This document shows positions 25,366 through 33,981 of a stretch of DNA of 50,806 nt, one piece after another. Position numbers and translations under genes: made by a program. The stretch covers positions 1 through 50,806 of the forward strand of contig JAFYDK010000072.1 in the NCBI GenBank assembly GCA_017544805.1, in the 5' to 3' direction. The notes beneath the pieces were generated by a model, which saw only the letters and a program-made list of their open reading frames with translations, had not been told where the DNA came from and did not search any database. This DNA comes from Bacteroidales bacterium (GTDB lineage: Bacteria; Bacteroidota; Bacteroidia; Bacteroidales; UBA3824). How positions within the stretch are numbered: the stretch's first letter is position 1; every line of letters begins with the position of its first letter.

Positions 25366-26361
25366 CTACGGTACTTGAACAGCGTTTAGAATTTCGCTAA
25401 CGATTTCCTCAGTTGTAATATTCTGAGCTTCAGCCTCGTAACTCAATCCTATTCTGTGTCTTAACACAGCATGACAAACGGCTTTAACATCTTCGGGAAT
25501 TACATAACCCCTTCTTTTGATAAAAGCGTATGCTTTGGCTGCCTTAGCAAGCGAAATGCCCGCACGCGGAGATGCTCCGTAACTGATAAGTTCTTTAAAA
25601 TTAGAAAGTTGATAATCTTCCGGTTTTCTTGTAGCCGAAACAATATCAACGATATATTGTTCAATTTTTTCTCCGATATAAACCTCTTTTACAATTTCTC
25701 TTGCACGGACAATATCTTCAGAGGTGAGGATTTGCTCAGGTTTAGGAAATTCGCCGGTAATATTCTGACGGATAATAAGTTTTTCTTCGTCTTTTTTCGG
25801 ATATGAAACGATAATTTTGAGCATAAAACGGTCTACTTGAGCCTCAGGCAACGGATATGTACCTTCCTGTTCGATAGGGTTTTGAGTTGCCAAAACAAGG
25901 AACGGGTCGTCAAGTTTGAAAGTTTGTTCGCCAATAGTTACTTGATGCTCCTGCATAGCCTCCAAAAGTGCACTCTGAACTTTAGCAGGGCTTCGGTTGA
26001 TTTCGTCCGCCAAAATAAAATTAGCGAAAACAGGACCTTTTTTTACAACAAATTCCTCATTCTTCTGAGAATAAATCATCGTACCTAAAAGGTCGGCCGG
26101 CAAAAGGTCCGGCGTAAACTGAATACGGTTGAATTTAGATTTGACTATTTGGGACAAAGTTTTGATTGCTAATGTTTTAGCCAATCCGGGAACACCTTCC
26201 AAGAGAACGTGTCCATTGCTTAAAAGTCCGATTAAAAGTCCCTCGGTTAATTGTTTCTGACCTACGATAACTTTACCCATTTCCATGGTAACGAGGTCAA
26301 TAAATGAACTTTCCTTACTAATTCTGTCGTTAAGTTCTTTAATATCAACAACTTGTGTCAT
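25366..26361 (-). CDS. moxR: MoxR family AAA+ ATPase
   Basis: The 331-residue protein has the MoxR Walker A variant LEGVPGLAKTLAIKTL near 55-70, Walker B ILADEINRSPAKVQSALLEAMQE near 117-139, sensor 1 LATQNPIEQEGTYPLPEAQVDRF and the lid domain (SPRAGISLAKAAKAYAFIKRRGYV). MoxR ATPases act as chaperones that insert metal or assemble VWA-containing complexes; the following DUF58, BatA and BatB are likely clients. It is the first gene of the minus-strand train, which may reach as far as 12536 since no clear terminator interrupts it. Confidence 0.95.
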   Translation of the reverse strand: MTQVVDIKELNDRISKESSFIDLVTMEMGKVIVGQKQLTEGLLIGLLSNGHVLLEGVPGLAKTLAIKTLSQIVKSKFNRIQFTPDLLPADLLGTMIYSQKNEEFVVKKGPVFANFILADEINRSPAKVQSALLEAMQEHQVTIGEQTFKLDDPFLVLATQNPIEQEGTYPLPEAQVDRFMLKIIVSYPKKDEEKLIIRQNITGEFPKPEQILTSEDIVRAREIVKEVYIGEKIEQYIVDIVSATRKPEDYQLSNFKELISYGASPRAGISLAKAAKAYAFIKRRGYVIPEDVKAVCHAVLRHRIGLSYEAEAQNITTEEIVSEILNAVQVP

Positions 26362-26495
26362 GTCGTAAATAATTATTTTTTATCAACGCAAAAATAATCA
26401 AACAACGTTTTCAATGCAATAGTTTTTATAAAATTTGATTGAAATTAACTTTTTTTAAAAGTGTTTCGGCTTAAAATATACTTAACCCGACTATG

Positions 26496-26527
26496 CTTGG
26501 AAATTATATTAAAAGGAATTAATTTTG
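26496..26527 (+). promoter_or_regulatory. Promoter of the thrE-like pair
   Basis: CTTG at 26496-26499 (one mismatch to TTTG) and TAATTTTG at 26520-26527 are separated by 20 bases, 29 bases before the start codon. Confidence 0.6.
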
Positions 26528-26556
26528 CCGCAACTTTTTAAACTTTTTTAATCTTG

Positions 26557-27378
26557 ATGCAAAGTTCAGAAAATACGACACAAATATCTGAGGCATTGGA
26601 AGTTGCAACAAAAGCCGGATACATACTTTTGGAAAACGGGGCAGAGATTTCGCGCGTAGAAGAAACGATGAACCGCATTGCAAAATATTTCGGCGTAGAC
26701 TCAGGAAATTATTTTGTGCTAAGCAACGGTATATTTGCTACCGGCAATTCACGAAAACTTAAAAACAAAAATCCGAACTCTCAGTCAGAACAATTTGCGG
26801 ACGTAAAATACATTCCAATAAGGGGTTCAAGACTTGACAAAGTAGTAGAAATCAATCAGTTGTCAAGAGACATCGAAGCAGGAAAATACACGATAGAAAC
26901 TGCGGAGAAAAAACTTGAAGAAATCAACAAAATTCCTCCCGTAAAAGGTTGGTTTCAGATTTTGTCGTCGGGAATCGGCAGCGGATTTTTTTGTTCGATT
27001 TTCGGAGGCGGCTTGCAAGACTGTTTGGTATCTACAATCGCGGGGCTTATCCTTTGGATATTCGTCCTAAAAATAAGCGGCACCCATATTTCAAAACTTT
27101 TCGGAAATATGGTCGGCTCAATTATCGCAACCTCTGTTTGCATAGTGTCAATAAAACTCGGACTCGGAGTAAGTTTGGGACATACTATAATAGGTGCAGT
27201 AATTCCGCTTGTCCCGGGCGTTGCCTTTACAATCGGAATCCGCGACATTGTGGGCGAAGATTATTTGGCGGGCACAACAAGGCTCGTTGATGCAAGCGTT
27301 GTTTTCTTCGGAATCGCAATGGGAGTTGCAGTAACATTAATCGGATTTAGCAAGTTTTTAGGAGGGCTTGAATTATGA
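26557..27378 (+). CDS. Threonine/serine exporter family, N-terminal-half protein (ThrE type)
   Basis: The ATG at 26557 is used; a TTG one codon earlier is less likely. The 273-residue protein has a cytoplasmic domain (EVATKAGYILLENGAEISRVEETMNRIAKYFG) with the invariant GAEISRVEET motif of the DUF1212/ThrE family, then about five membrane helices with the GAVIPLVPGVAFTIGIRDI segment. ThrE of Corynebacterium exports threonine and serine; in many bacteria the carrier is split in two chains, as here. The 4-base ATGA overlap with the next gene argues for a two-subunit carrier. Substrate is inferred from family only. Confidence 0.9.
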   Translation: MQSSENTTQISEALEVATKAGYILLENGAEISRVEETMNRIAKYFGVDSGNYFVLSNGIFATGNSRKLKNKNPNSQSEQFADVKYIPIRGSRLDKVVEINQLSRDIEAGKYTIETAEKKLEEINKIPPVKGWFQILSSGIGSGFFCSIFGGGLQDCLVSTIAGLILWIFVLKISGTHISKLFGNMVGSIIATSVCIVSIKLGLGVSLGHTIIGAVIPLVPGVAFTIGIRDIVGEDYLAGTTRLVDASVVFFGIAMGVAVTLIGFSKFLGGLEL

Positions 27379-27839
27379 CGGAAGAATTTGATATGATAAC
27401 CCAAACCGTTTGGTTTCAAATGATTTCTGGATATTTCGGAACAATAGCCTTCGCTATATTATTCGGAGTTCCTAAAAAATTTTGGAACACGGGCGGCATT
27501 GTCGGCTCTGCGGGTTGGACAGTAAATATTTTGCTCGCCCGTTATGCGAACTTTACACCGTTTGAATCAAATTTCTGCGCCTCCGTTGTGATAACTTTTT
27601 TATCAAGATGCTTTGCCGTGATAAAAAAATGTCCGGTTACAGTCTTTAGAATCAGCGGCTTGTTGCCTTTAGTTCCGGGCGTTGGAATTTATTGGACAAT
27701 TTATTATATGGTCTCTGACAATTTTTCAAAAGCCTTTGACACAGGATTGACGGCTGTGAAAGTTTTAGTGGCAATAATACTCGGAATGGTCATCGTTTCA
27801 GGAATTCCGAACAAATTTTTCAAGGTTCTAAAAAAATAA
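27375..27839 (+). CDS. Threonine/serine exporter family, C-terminal-half protein (ThrE_2 type)
   Basis: The 154-residue protein has about four membrane helices and the family's second conserved loop ISGLLPLVPGVGIYWTIYYMV, which mirrors the PLVPGV loop of its partner. It is the normal length of the stand-alone C-terminal half. It overlaps the N-terminal-half gene by four bases and so is probably made in equal amount. Three hairpins follow in the gap downstream. Confidence 0.9.
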   Translation: MTEEFDMITQTVWFQMISGYFGTIAFAILFGVPKKFWNTGGIVGSAGWTVNILLARYANFTPFESNFCASVVITFLSRCFAVIKKCPVTVFRISGLLPLVPGVGIYWTIYYMVSDNFSKAFDTGLTAVKVLVAIILGMVIVSGIPNKFFKVLKK

Positions 27840-27921
27840 TCCGAATTATGCTTGGGAACAACCCCACGGCATAATTCTGTTCAAAATACTTTTATGCTTT
27901 TTCTAAAAAAAAGCATAAAAA

Positions 27922-27952
27922 AAAGAGAGCCCTTAAAATAAGAACTCTCTTT
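27922..27952 (-). terminator. Intrinsic terminator, minus strand
   Basis: AAAGAGAG pairs with CTCTCTTT, and the minus strand continues into a run of eight T. It would stop any transcript entering from the glycosidase side or from the promoter-like site near 28200. Confidence 0.75.
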
Positions 27953-28194
27953 AAAACCAAAAATTAACCTAAAACAAACTAATTAACCTAACAAAACTAT
28001 GAAAAATATATATTCTTTTCATTTCCTATATATTAAAACCTTGAGCATCAAATTTTAGATTCTTTTTAAAAAGGAGTGTTGTTATCACAACAACACCCCC
28101 AATACAAATAACAACCTAAAATCAAACTATTAACTCAAAAAATTTTAACATTTATAATTAAATCAACATGAAATGTTCCTTGATTATTACACTG

Positions 28195-28226
28195 CAAAGT
28201 AACAGCTTTTTTTTTATCTGTGCAAA
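28195..28226 (-). promoter_or_regulatory. Possible orphan promoter downstream of the glycosidase gene
   Basis: The minus strand reads TTTG (28226-28223), 20 bases, then TTACTTTG (28202-28195), one mismatch to the -7 consensus. It points into the gene-free gap toward the terminator at 27922, so a transcript of about 265 bases is predicted. Confidence 0.4.
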
Positions 28227-28306
28227 TTTTTAAGCAAGTTTTTTTTCTAATTTTAATTTTTTTAACATTCAGAAATATTACTCGCTAATTATCAGAGAGT
28301 TACATA

Positions 28307-30850
28307 CTATTCAATCCACGCTCCAATGAAGCCAAATGAAATTTTTTCTTTACATTTTGGAGTCAAAATCTCAAAAACAGCTGCATTTTTCAGCGAAAAA
28401 CCCTCCTTAGAATCTCCAGAAAACTCATTTGGAGAGAAACTTGGATAATTTCCATGCAAAAAAACAGTTGGAAAAGGTTTCAAATCTTTCAAATTTATTT
28501 CCACTAATTCTTGATTTTTTTCGGTTTTAACCTCTTTCATAAACGTAAATCCCGAATTATCAACAAAACCGATTCTTAAAGTTTGCGGCTCTGAAAAAGG
28601 CTGAAACATCAGTTTCAATTTTTCAACATTTTTCCTACCCTCAGTCCGAGACTCGATTATACCCCGTATATCTTTGAAAATAAACGCTGCTGATTCAATA
28701 TCAGGCTCACAGTAAACATAAAGCGCATTTTGATAAAACGGCATATTAATTACTTTTTTAACGGAAGATTTGTTTCTACCGCGGAAAAACCTCACTGAAA
28801 GATTTTCATCGTCAGAGGCGGAAGAAACCAAAAGTATTTTGTCGTTTTTATCAACTATATGTGTAGAATAAAAGTTTTTCTCATCGGCGTCCCACTCCAA
28901 AGGATTTCCCTGATATTCAGACGGATAAGTGATACATTTTCCACCGCTGTAAACCAAAATATAATATCCGAACACTCCCCAATAATACCAATTTTCAGGA
29001 ATTTCTACGGAATAATCATAATACGAAATTTTGTCCATTTTAATTGACTTGTTATCACTCCTCCAAAACGAAATATTAGATGGATAAACAACCAGAGAAT
29101 CAACAACTTGAGGAGATACAACACTCGCTTTCAAAACCAAAGCAGACCCATTTTCATGGACGAGTTTCGGAGAATGTATCAAATAAACTTTATCAACATT
29201 AGTTTCAGGCGCAAAAAATTCCGAAACTTTAATATTATTATATCGAAAATCCCTTGAAATATTAGTTTTCGCTTTTTGAGATTTCAACAAATAAACTCCG
29301 GGCATGAAAGATATTTTATCATTAATCAATTTAAAATCAGCTTTTTGTGATATTTTTTCGATTTTAAAATTATCGCCCAAATCCTCCAAAGAAATTTTCA
29401 TCTGACGGTAATCAGAAATCAAAACGCCGACTTTTCTTTTGAGCGACGGCTTTTTAAACGGGTCATTTACAATCACTTGATCGGGCAAAATCTCCAATCT
29501 CCAAACTCCTTTGTCCAATTTGTCAAGAAAATATGCGCCCGTACCATCGTATTCAACAACTTTTGAACTGCCCAAACCGCAAATCTCTTTCAATTTTTTA
29601 GCATTAACGGGAGAAATATCGTTGGAATTTGTATAAAAAAACTTTTCTTCTGTATTATAAGCAGCAAGATTTCGTCCGTAACTAACTGTTGCTCCGTAAA
29701 ATACAGTATCATTAGGATATTTTTCAAATTTTGCATACAAAGGAACGGTTTTGGAGAGTTCTGCGGCAATTTTCATTCCGATAGCCTTGCCGGGAGTATA
29801 AAGTAAATTTAAATAATGTGTCTGATAATCAGTATTATAACAAGCCAAAAATGTTGCATCGTATGCAAATTGCGTTATCCACTGAAAACCTGCTGAACGA
29901 AAACTTCTAATCACAGCCGGATAAAGGTAGTTTTGAAGAACATCGCCCGGATCAAATTCATAAATGACTTTAGCCTTATTTTTAAAACCATCAACATCTT
30001 GAAAATCAATGCTATAATTATCAACATACGGCAAATAATTAAAACTCAACTCGCCGCCCGAAACCAAACCCGTAGGATACCATTGATAAGTTCCTGCGTC
30101 AATTTCCGTTTTAAAATATGCACCTACAAAATCATGGTTATGGCTAACATTATAAAAAATAGGCTTATTATAACCTATTGATTTTAAGGCTTTTATCATA
30201 GAATTAATATAATTTTCCGTTTCCTCCATAGACTTTGCATGACAAGGTTCGTTGTTAATTTCAAACGCAACGATGCAAGTATCTGACAAATAGGATTTTC
30301 CCGTAAAACTATTAACGTGTTTTGCGAGTTGCGAAATATAGTTTTGTTGCGCTTTAACAGCCTGACTGTCAGAATGAACCGTACATTTATCATAGTAATA
30401 CGAAAAACCGTCAGTTTTTTGATTTCGTTCGGGATAGCCATTGCCGAAATTGGTTTGCGCCGTAAAAACAATATCAATACCGCGCTCCTCAAGTTTTTTC
30501 ACCAAATAATCCAAAAGCCTAAGATGCTCGTTTTCAATGAGATTGCCCTCTTTGTCCGAAATTTCAACGTCCCACAAATGAAGACGAAAAGCGTTGAAAC
30601 CAAGCCGTGCAAAATGATAAACATCATTATCAATCTCTTTATAACGGTCTACTCCCAAATAATCCGCCGCACGAAAAGAATGTGCAAAAGGCAAAGTATA
30701 ATTAGTTCCACAATACGAAACTTCTGCGCCGGTACTTGTTCTGCGCAAAACGCCCTGATTATCAACATATAACGGAGCAGTTTTAGTTTTTTGAGCAAAA
30801 CATGAAACTCCGATTAAAACTGATAATGTAAAAAGTGTTATTTTCTTCAT
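28307..30850 (-). CDS. Secreted GH5-like glycoside hydrolase with long C-terminal beta region
   Basis: The 847-residue protein has a signal peptide (to SCFAQ, residue 20). Residues about 40-390 form a clan GH-A TIM barrel: FARLGFNAFRLHLWDVEI, ERGIDIVFTAQTNFGNGYP, VAFEINNEPCH with Glu201 as likely acid/base, and KVIYEFDPGD with Glu298 as likely nucleophile. The remaining 450 residues look beta-rich with no recognisable binding module. Such enzymes cleave beta-mannans, beta-glucans or related glycans; the substrate is not deducible. No SusC/SusD pair or other glycan-utilisation gene is adjacent, so it is not part of a visible utilisation locus. It is divergent from the S37 peptidase. Confidence 0.85.
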   Translation of the reverse strand: MKKITLFTLSVLIGVSCFAQKTKTAPLYVDNQGVLRRTSTGAEVSYCGTNYTLPFAHSFRAADYLGVDRYKEIDNDVYHFARLGFNAFRLHLWDVEISDKEGNLIENEHLRLLDYLVKKLEERGIDIVFTAQTNFGNGYPERNQKTDGFSYYYDKCTVHSDSQAVKAQQNYISQLAKHVNSFTGKSYLSDTCIVAFEINNEPCHAKSMEETENYINSMIKALKSIGYNKPIFYNVSHNHDFVGAYFKTEIDAGTYQWYPTGLVSGGELSFNYLPYVDNYSIDFQDVDGFKNKAKVIYEFDPGDVLQNYLYPAVIRSFRSAGFQWITQFAYDATFLACYNTDYQTHYLNLLYTPGKAIGMKIAAELSKTVPLYAKFEKYPNDTVFYGATVSYGRNLAAYNTEEKFFYTNSNDISPVNAKKLKEICGLGSSKVVEYDGTGAYFLDKLDKGVWRLEILPDQVIVNDPFKKPSLKRKVGVLISDYRQMKISLEDLGDNFKIEKISQKADFKLINDKISFMPGVYLLKSQKAKTNISRDFRYNNIKVSEFFAPETNVDKVYLIHSPKLVHENGSALVLKASVVSPQVVDSLVVYPSNISFWRSDNKSIKMDKISYYDYSVEIPENWYYWGVFGYYILVYSGGKCITYPSEYQGNPLEWDADEKNFYSTHIVDKNDKILLVSSASDDENLSVRFFRGRNKSSVKKVINMPFYQNALYVYCEPDIESAAFIFKDIRGIIESRTEGRKNVEKLKLMFQPFSEPQTLRIGFVDNSGFTFMKEVKTEKNQELVEINLKDLKPFPTVFLHGNYPSFSPNEFSGDSKEGFSLKNAAVFEILTPKCKEKISFGFIGAWIE

Positions 30851-30923
30851 GCTATTTTTAGTACTAATTTAAAAATGATTTTATAATTTTGGAGTTTCAA
30901 ATTTATAAAAACAAAGCAAAAAA

Positions 30924-32219
30924 ATGAAAAAATTTTTAATTGTATTGATTTTCAGCGTTTTTTCATTGACCTTAACAGCGCAATCAGAAACTACGCTTTT
31001 GGACAAACTTTCATCACTGAAAGGAATTTCGGACATCGAAAAACTCGATTCAAAAAATTATTCCGAAAAATATGTAATGTTTATTGAACAAAATATTAAC
31101 GGTAATTCACCAGAAAATGGAACGTTCAAGCAAAGAGTTATTGTAGGTTTTAGAGGTTTTGACCGTCCGACAATCCTCGTAACGGAAGGTTATTCAGCCT
31201 CTTACGCTACCCGTGAAAGATACCGTGAAGAATTGTCAGAGCTCTATAACGCCAATCTCGTCGTTGTTGAACACAGGTATTTTGAAAAATCAGTTCCACA
31301 GCCAACGAACTGGAATTTCATGACGATTGAAAACTCCGCTAACGACTTGCATCACGTAAGAGAAACTTTCGGTAAAATCTTCACAAAAAAATGGGTGGCA
31401 ACAGGCATTTCAAAAGGTGGTTCAACCTGCACTTATTACCGCGCATTTTATCCTAACGACGTAGATGCTACGGTTGCATACGTTGCTCCGATAAGCCACG
31501 CAGTTATTGACGGCAGACACGAAAAATTTCTCCTCAAAAAAGTCGGAACAAAAGAGGAACGGGAAAAAATTAAAGACTGTCAAGTCGAATTTATGAAACG
31601 TAAATCCAAAATACTCAATATGTTAGATACTTTTTCGGTAAATCATAATTATCACTATTACGTTCCGCTTTCTCAGGTTTACGATTATATGGTATTGGAA
31701 TATGAATTTTCGCTTTGGCAATGGGGAACACCTGTTTCGACAATTCCCTCAAAAGGAGAAAGCGATATTGTTTGGTTCAAATATATCGTTGATATGGTAG
31801 GCCCGGATTATTTTGCAAGCGAATCCGATAACACACCGTTTTTCTATCAAGTACTCAGAGAGTTCGGTTATTACGGTTACTCACTCAAAAATATCAAAAA
31901 ATACACGGATTTAAAAGATACCAAACACTATGTCAGGGACATAATGGTTCCCCAAGAAATGCGTAACACAGAATTTGACAAAACTGTTTACAAATTTACA
32001 GAAAAATATCTCAAAGAAAACGATCCGACTTTGATTTTCATTTACGGAGAAAACGATCCGTGGACAGCCTCAGGCGTAGCAGGTTGGCTCAACTGCAAGA
32101 AAAAACAAAATATGGCGGTTTACGTTCAGCCGCGCGGCAGTCATCTTTCAAGGATTTCCAACATGCCGCCTGAAATGAAAAAACAAATTACTGATAAATT
32201 AGATAAGTGGTTGAAATAA
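30924..32219 (+). CDS. Secreted S37-type (PS-10) serine aminopeptidase
   Basis: The 431-residue product has a Sec signal (MKKFLIVLIFSVFSLTLTAQ). The body matches the tripeptidyl aminopeptidase PS-10 / S37 family: RPTILVTEGYSA, VVVEHRYFEKSVP, WVATGISKGGSTCTYYRAFYP with nucleophile Ser163, YGENDPWTASGV carrying the likely catalytic Asp, and QPRGSHLSRI carrying the likely His. Family members remove short peptides from protein N termini outside the cytosol. A -7 box TAATTTTG lies at 30884-30891. A long hairpin directly after the stop can end transcription. Confidence 0.9.
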   Translation: MKKFLIVLIFSVFSLTLTAQSETTLLDKLSSLKGISDIEKLDSKNYSEKYVMFIEQNINGNSPENGTFKQRVIVGFRGFDRPTILVTEGYSASYATRERYREELSELYNANLVVVEHRYFEKSVPQPTNWNFMTIENSANDLHHVRETFGKIFTKKWVATGISKGGSTCTYYRAFYPNDVDATVAYVAPISHAVIDGRHEKFLLKKVGTKEEREKIKDCQVEFMKRKSKILNMLDTFSVNHNYHYYVPLSQVYDYMVLEYEFSLWQWGTPVSTIPSKGESDIVWFKYIVDMVGPDYFASESDNTPFFYQVLREFGYYGYSLKNIKKYTDLKDTKHYVRDIMVPQEMRNTEFDKTVYKFTEKYLKENDPTLIFIYGENDPWTASGVAGWLNCKKKQNMAVYVQPRGSHLSRISNMPPEMKKQITDKLDKWLK

Positions 32220-32220
32220 T

Positions 32221-32335
32221 AAAAAAAGAGGTTGTCTAAAAAGTTGGAGTGCGGGCTTTCAGCCCGCCTTTACAAGCATTTGCAGGCAAGGATGCCTGCG
32301 TTCTAATACCACTTTTTAGACAACCTCTTTTTTTT
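32221..32335. repeat. Three-arm inverted-repeat element acting as terminator
   Basis: A 24-bp perfect outer stem (32221-32244 with 32311-32335, starting AAAAAAAGAGGTTGTC) encloses two GC-rich hairpins: GCGGGC/GCCCGC at 32251-32267 and GCAGGC/GCCTGC at 32282-32299. The outer stem ends in a T-run on the plus strand and an A-run on the left, so it can terminate in both directions. The inner part is much more GC-rich than its surroundings, which suggests that a REP-like or MITE-like unit sits inside a terminator hairpin. Confidence 0.85.
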
Positions 32336-32349
32336 ATGGTCAAAACTTT

Positions 32350-32380
32350 TTTGCCCGTCAAAAAATTTTCCTTAACTTTG
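32350..32380 (+). promoter_or_regulatory. Promoter of the secreted leucine-rich protein gene
   Basis: TTTG at 32350-32353 and TAACTTTG at 32373-32380 are 19 bases apart, a full match to the Bacteroidota consensus, 30 bases before the start codon. Confidence 0.85.
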
Positions 32381-32410
32381 CCTTGAAGTTTAATTAATAA
32401 CTTAATCATT

Positions 32411-33802
32411 ATGAAACAACTGCTAACTATCTTATTCACAACTTTTTTCGCGCAGGCAATATTTGCGCAGACGACAATTACAATCCAAGCCGAAAACGCG
32501 GCGGAAAAATTTGCAAAACTTTCCGTCGGGGAGTACAATATTGTTGTCAAAGGCGATTTGAAAGGGAAAAACGAGTGGTATTATGATGAAAATAACCATA
32601 AGCCAATTGGAATGTGGAAGATAGAAAATATATCCTATCGCAACTTTGAATCATTAAAAATCAACATTTTGGATTTGTCGGGAGTAATAGGTTTAGACAG
32701 CATAAAAAGCGATATTATCTATGCTATGTGGTATTACGAAAATCAGAAAGAGTTTGGTGCTTATTATGAATTTCCACCAATATCAAAATTGATTTTGCCA
32801 GACAATATGGTGTATTTTAATACAAGCGAAGCGTTTAAAAATGTGGATGAAGTTATTGTTTCACCAAACAGCAAGAACTTCAAAATGCAGGATAAATTTC
32901 TATTGTCAAAAGACGGTAAGGAATTGTATTATTATAAATTTACAAGCGGCACGTCATTGCAAATTCCTGACGGAGTGGAGAAAATTAAATACAATTCCAT
33001 TTGTGGTTGGTCTGATGATACCGATACCATAGAGGTTAACTTGTCTAAATCGGTTAAAGAATTGGATAGCAATTGTTTTAAACATGATTTGTTTCAAATG
33101 GTAATTCCTAAAAATGTAAAAAATATTTCCACAGGTAATTATCATAATATTCGCGATATTTCCAAAGACAACAAGTATTACACGATGGAGAATGGTGTTA
33201 TTTATAATAAGGATAAAACCACACTGCTTTACGTCGGTAATATAAAAGGCACTTTTGTGATTCCGTCCGGGGTAAAAAAAATTGAACAATATGTTTTTTA
33301 TAAAGATTCAGAGAACGAAGATTCTGTGGAGTCTATTGTACTGCCCGAAACTTTGGAATTTATAGATTCTCGTGCATGTTCTTATGCTTATAGAATGACT
33401 AGTGTTAATATCCCCAAAAGTGTCAAATGGATAGGCTGTTATAATTTTAAAGGGTTTGATATTAAAGAAATTGGAGATGCTAATAATTGGTATTTCACCA
33501 CCAATGAAGCCGATTGGTTGAAACGACAAAACGGCGTGCCAGTATCGGTAATTCTGCAAGAAAAGGATTCTGAAAACGGTGATAATTTAAATCAAATATT
33601 GGAGAAAGGAATTTGGTACAAGAGGACACATATAACGGAATATGACGAAACTATGTCTGAGGACAATATGGAATATGCAAGTTGGTACGACCCTAAAAAG
33701 TCCGATATAAAAGAACCTCATCGTATAAGGGATGTTGAATCACTTGATGGAGGATATGAAGAAATATTTTTTATGTGCCCATTTTTTTACAAACTTGACT
33801 AA
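32411..33802 (+). CDS. Secreted BspA-like leucine-rich repeat protein
   Basis: The 463-residue protein has a signal peptide (MKQLLTILFTTFFAQAIFAQ) and degenerate LRR_5 repeats between about residues 105 and 370 (LQIPDGVEKIKYNSICG, FVIPSGVKKIEQYVFYKD, VESIVLPETLEFIDSRAC, VNIPKSVKWIG). The N-terminal 80 residues and C-terminal 90 residues show no known domain, and no surface-sorting tail is evident. BspA relatives bind host or matrix proteins or neighbouring cells; here no ligand can be named. Its G/A-rich wording differs a little from neighbours, but nothing clearly foreign. It has its own strong promoter. Confidence 0.85.
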   Translation: MKQLLTILFTTFFAQAIFAQTTITIQAENAAEKFAKLSVGEYNIVVKGDLKGKNEWYYDENNHKPIGMWKIENISYRNFESLKINILDLSGVIGLDSIKSDIIYAMWYYENQKEFGAYYEFPPISKLILPDNMVYFNTSEAFKNVDEVIVSPNSKNFKMQDKFLLSKDGKELYYYKFTSGTSLQIPDGVEKIKYNSICGWSDDTDTIEVNLSKSVKELDSNCFKHDLFQMVIPKNVKNISTGNYHNIRDISKDNKYYTMENGVIYNKDKTTLLYVGNIKGTFVIPSGVKKIEQYVFYKDSENEDSVESIVLPETLEFIDSRACSYAYRMTSVNIPKSVKWIGCYNFKGFDIKEIGDANNWYFTTNEADWLKRQNGVPVSVILQEKDSENGDNLNQILEKGIWYKRTHITEYDETMSEDNMEYASWYDPKKSDIKEPHRIRDVESLDGGYEEIFFMCPFFYKLD

Positions 33803-33890
33803 CTATGTATCTGCATAAAGGAAAGTAAAATGCCTTGTCAAATTTTATTTTGCAGATTTAGCGAATTATCAGCCGCGAAAATCAGTTTTT

Positions 33891-33945
33891 GCACTTTTCG
33901 CAAATTTTTTTAAGCCTAAAACTGCGCTTTTCGCAAAATTTTCAC
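33891..33945. repeat. 33-bp direct repeat, left copy beside the AAA ATPase gene
   Basis: One 33-base unit (33891-33923) and most of a second (33924-33945) match the units at 35353-35440 in the same orientation. After the last unit both sides continue with a common tract ending CTTTTGTTTT. The unit core is TTTTCGCAAAATTTT. The copies lie downstream of the ATPase stop, so with the right array they bracket the gene. Confidence 0.85.
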
Positions 33946-33981
33946 TTTTTCTTTTGTTTTGCCTGCATAAATAAAATTTGC

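Larger units (their letters stand above)
27840..28306. other. 467-base gap without a gene, rich in hairpins
   Basis: No reading frame of gene quality is seen. The stretch holds in order: a hairpin GAATTATGC/GCATAATTC at 27843-27877; an AT hairpin TTTATGCTTTTT/AAAAAAGCATAAA at 27891-27920; a terminator-like hairpin at 27922-27952; on the plus strand a leader-like A/C-rich stretch followed by a 19-codon frame beginning near 28000; a perfect hairpin GTGTTGTT/AACAACAC at 28076-28096; and on the minus strand a possible promoter at 28195-28226. It could encode a small RNA, hold a long 3' end of the glycosidase mRNA, or be the relic of a lost gene. Confidence 0.5.

Noticed and set aside
26949..27290. 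113-codon frame inside the ThrE N-terminal gene
   Set aside because: It is an alternative frame of a well-supported membrane protein gene, with no start region of its own.
32236..32550. 104-codon minus-strand frame
   Set aside because: It runs through the three-arm repeat and the promoter and signal region of the secreted leucine-rich gene.
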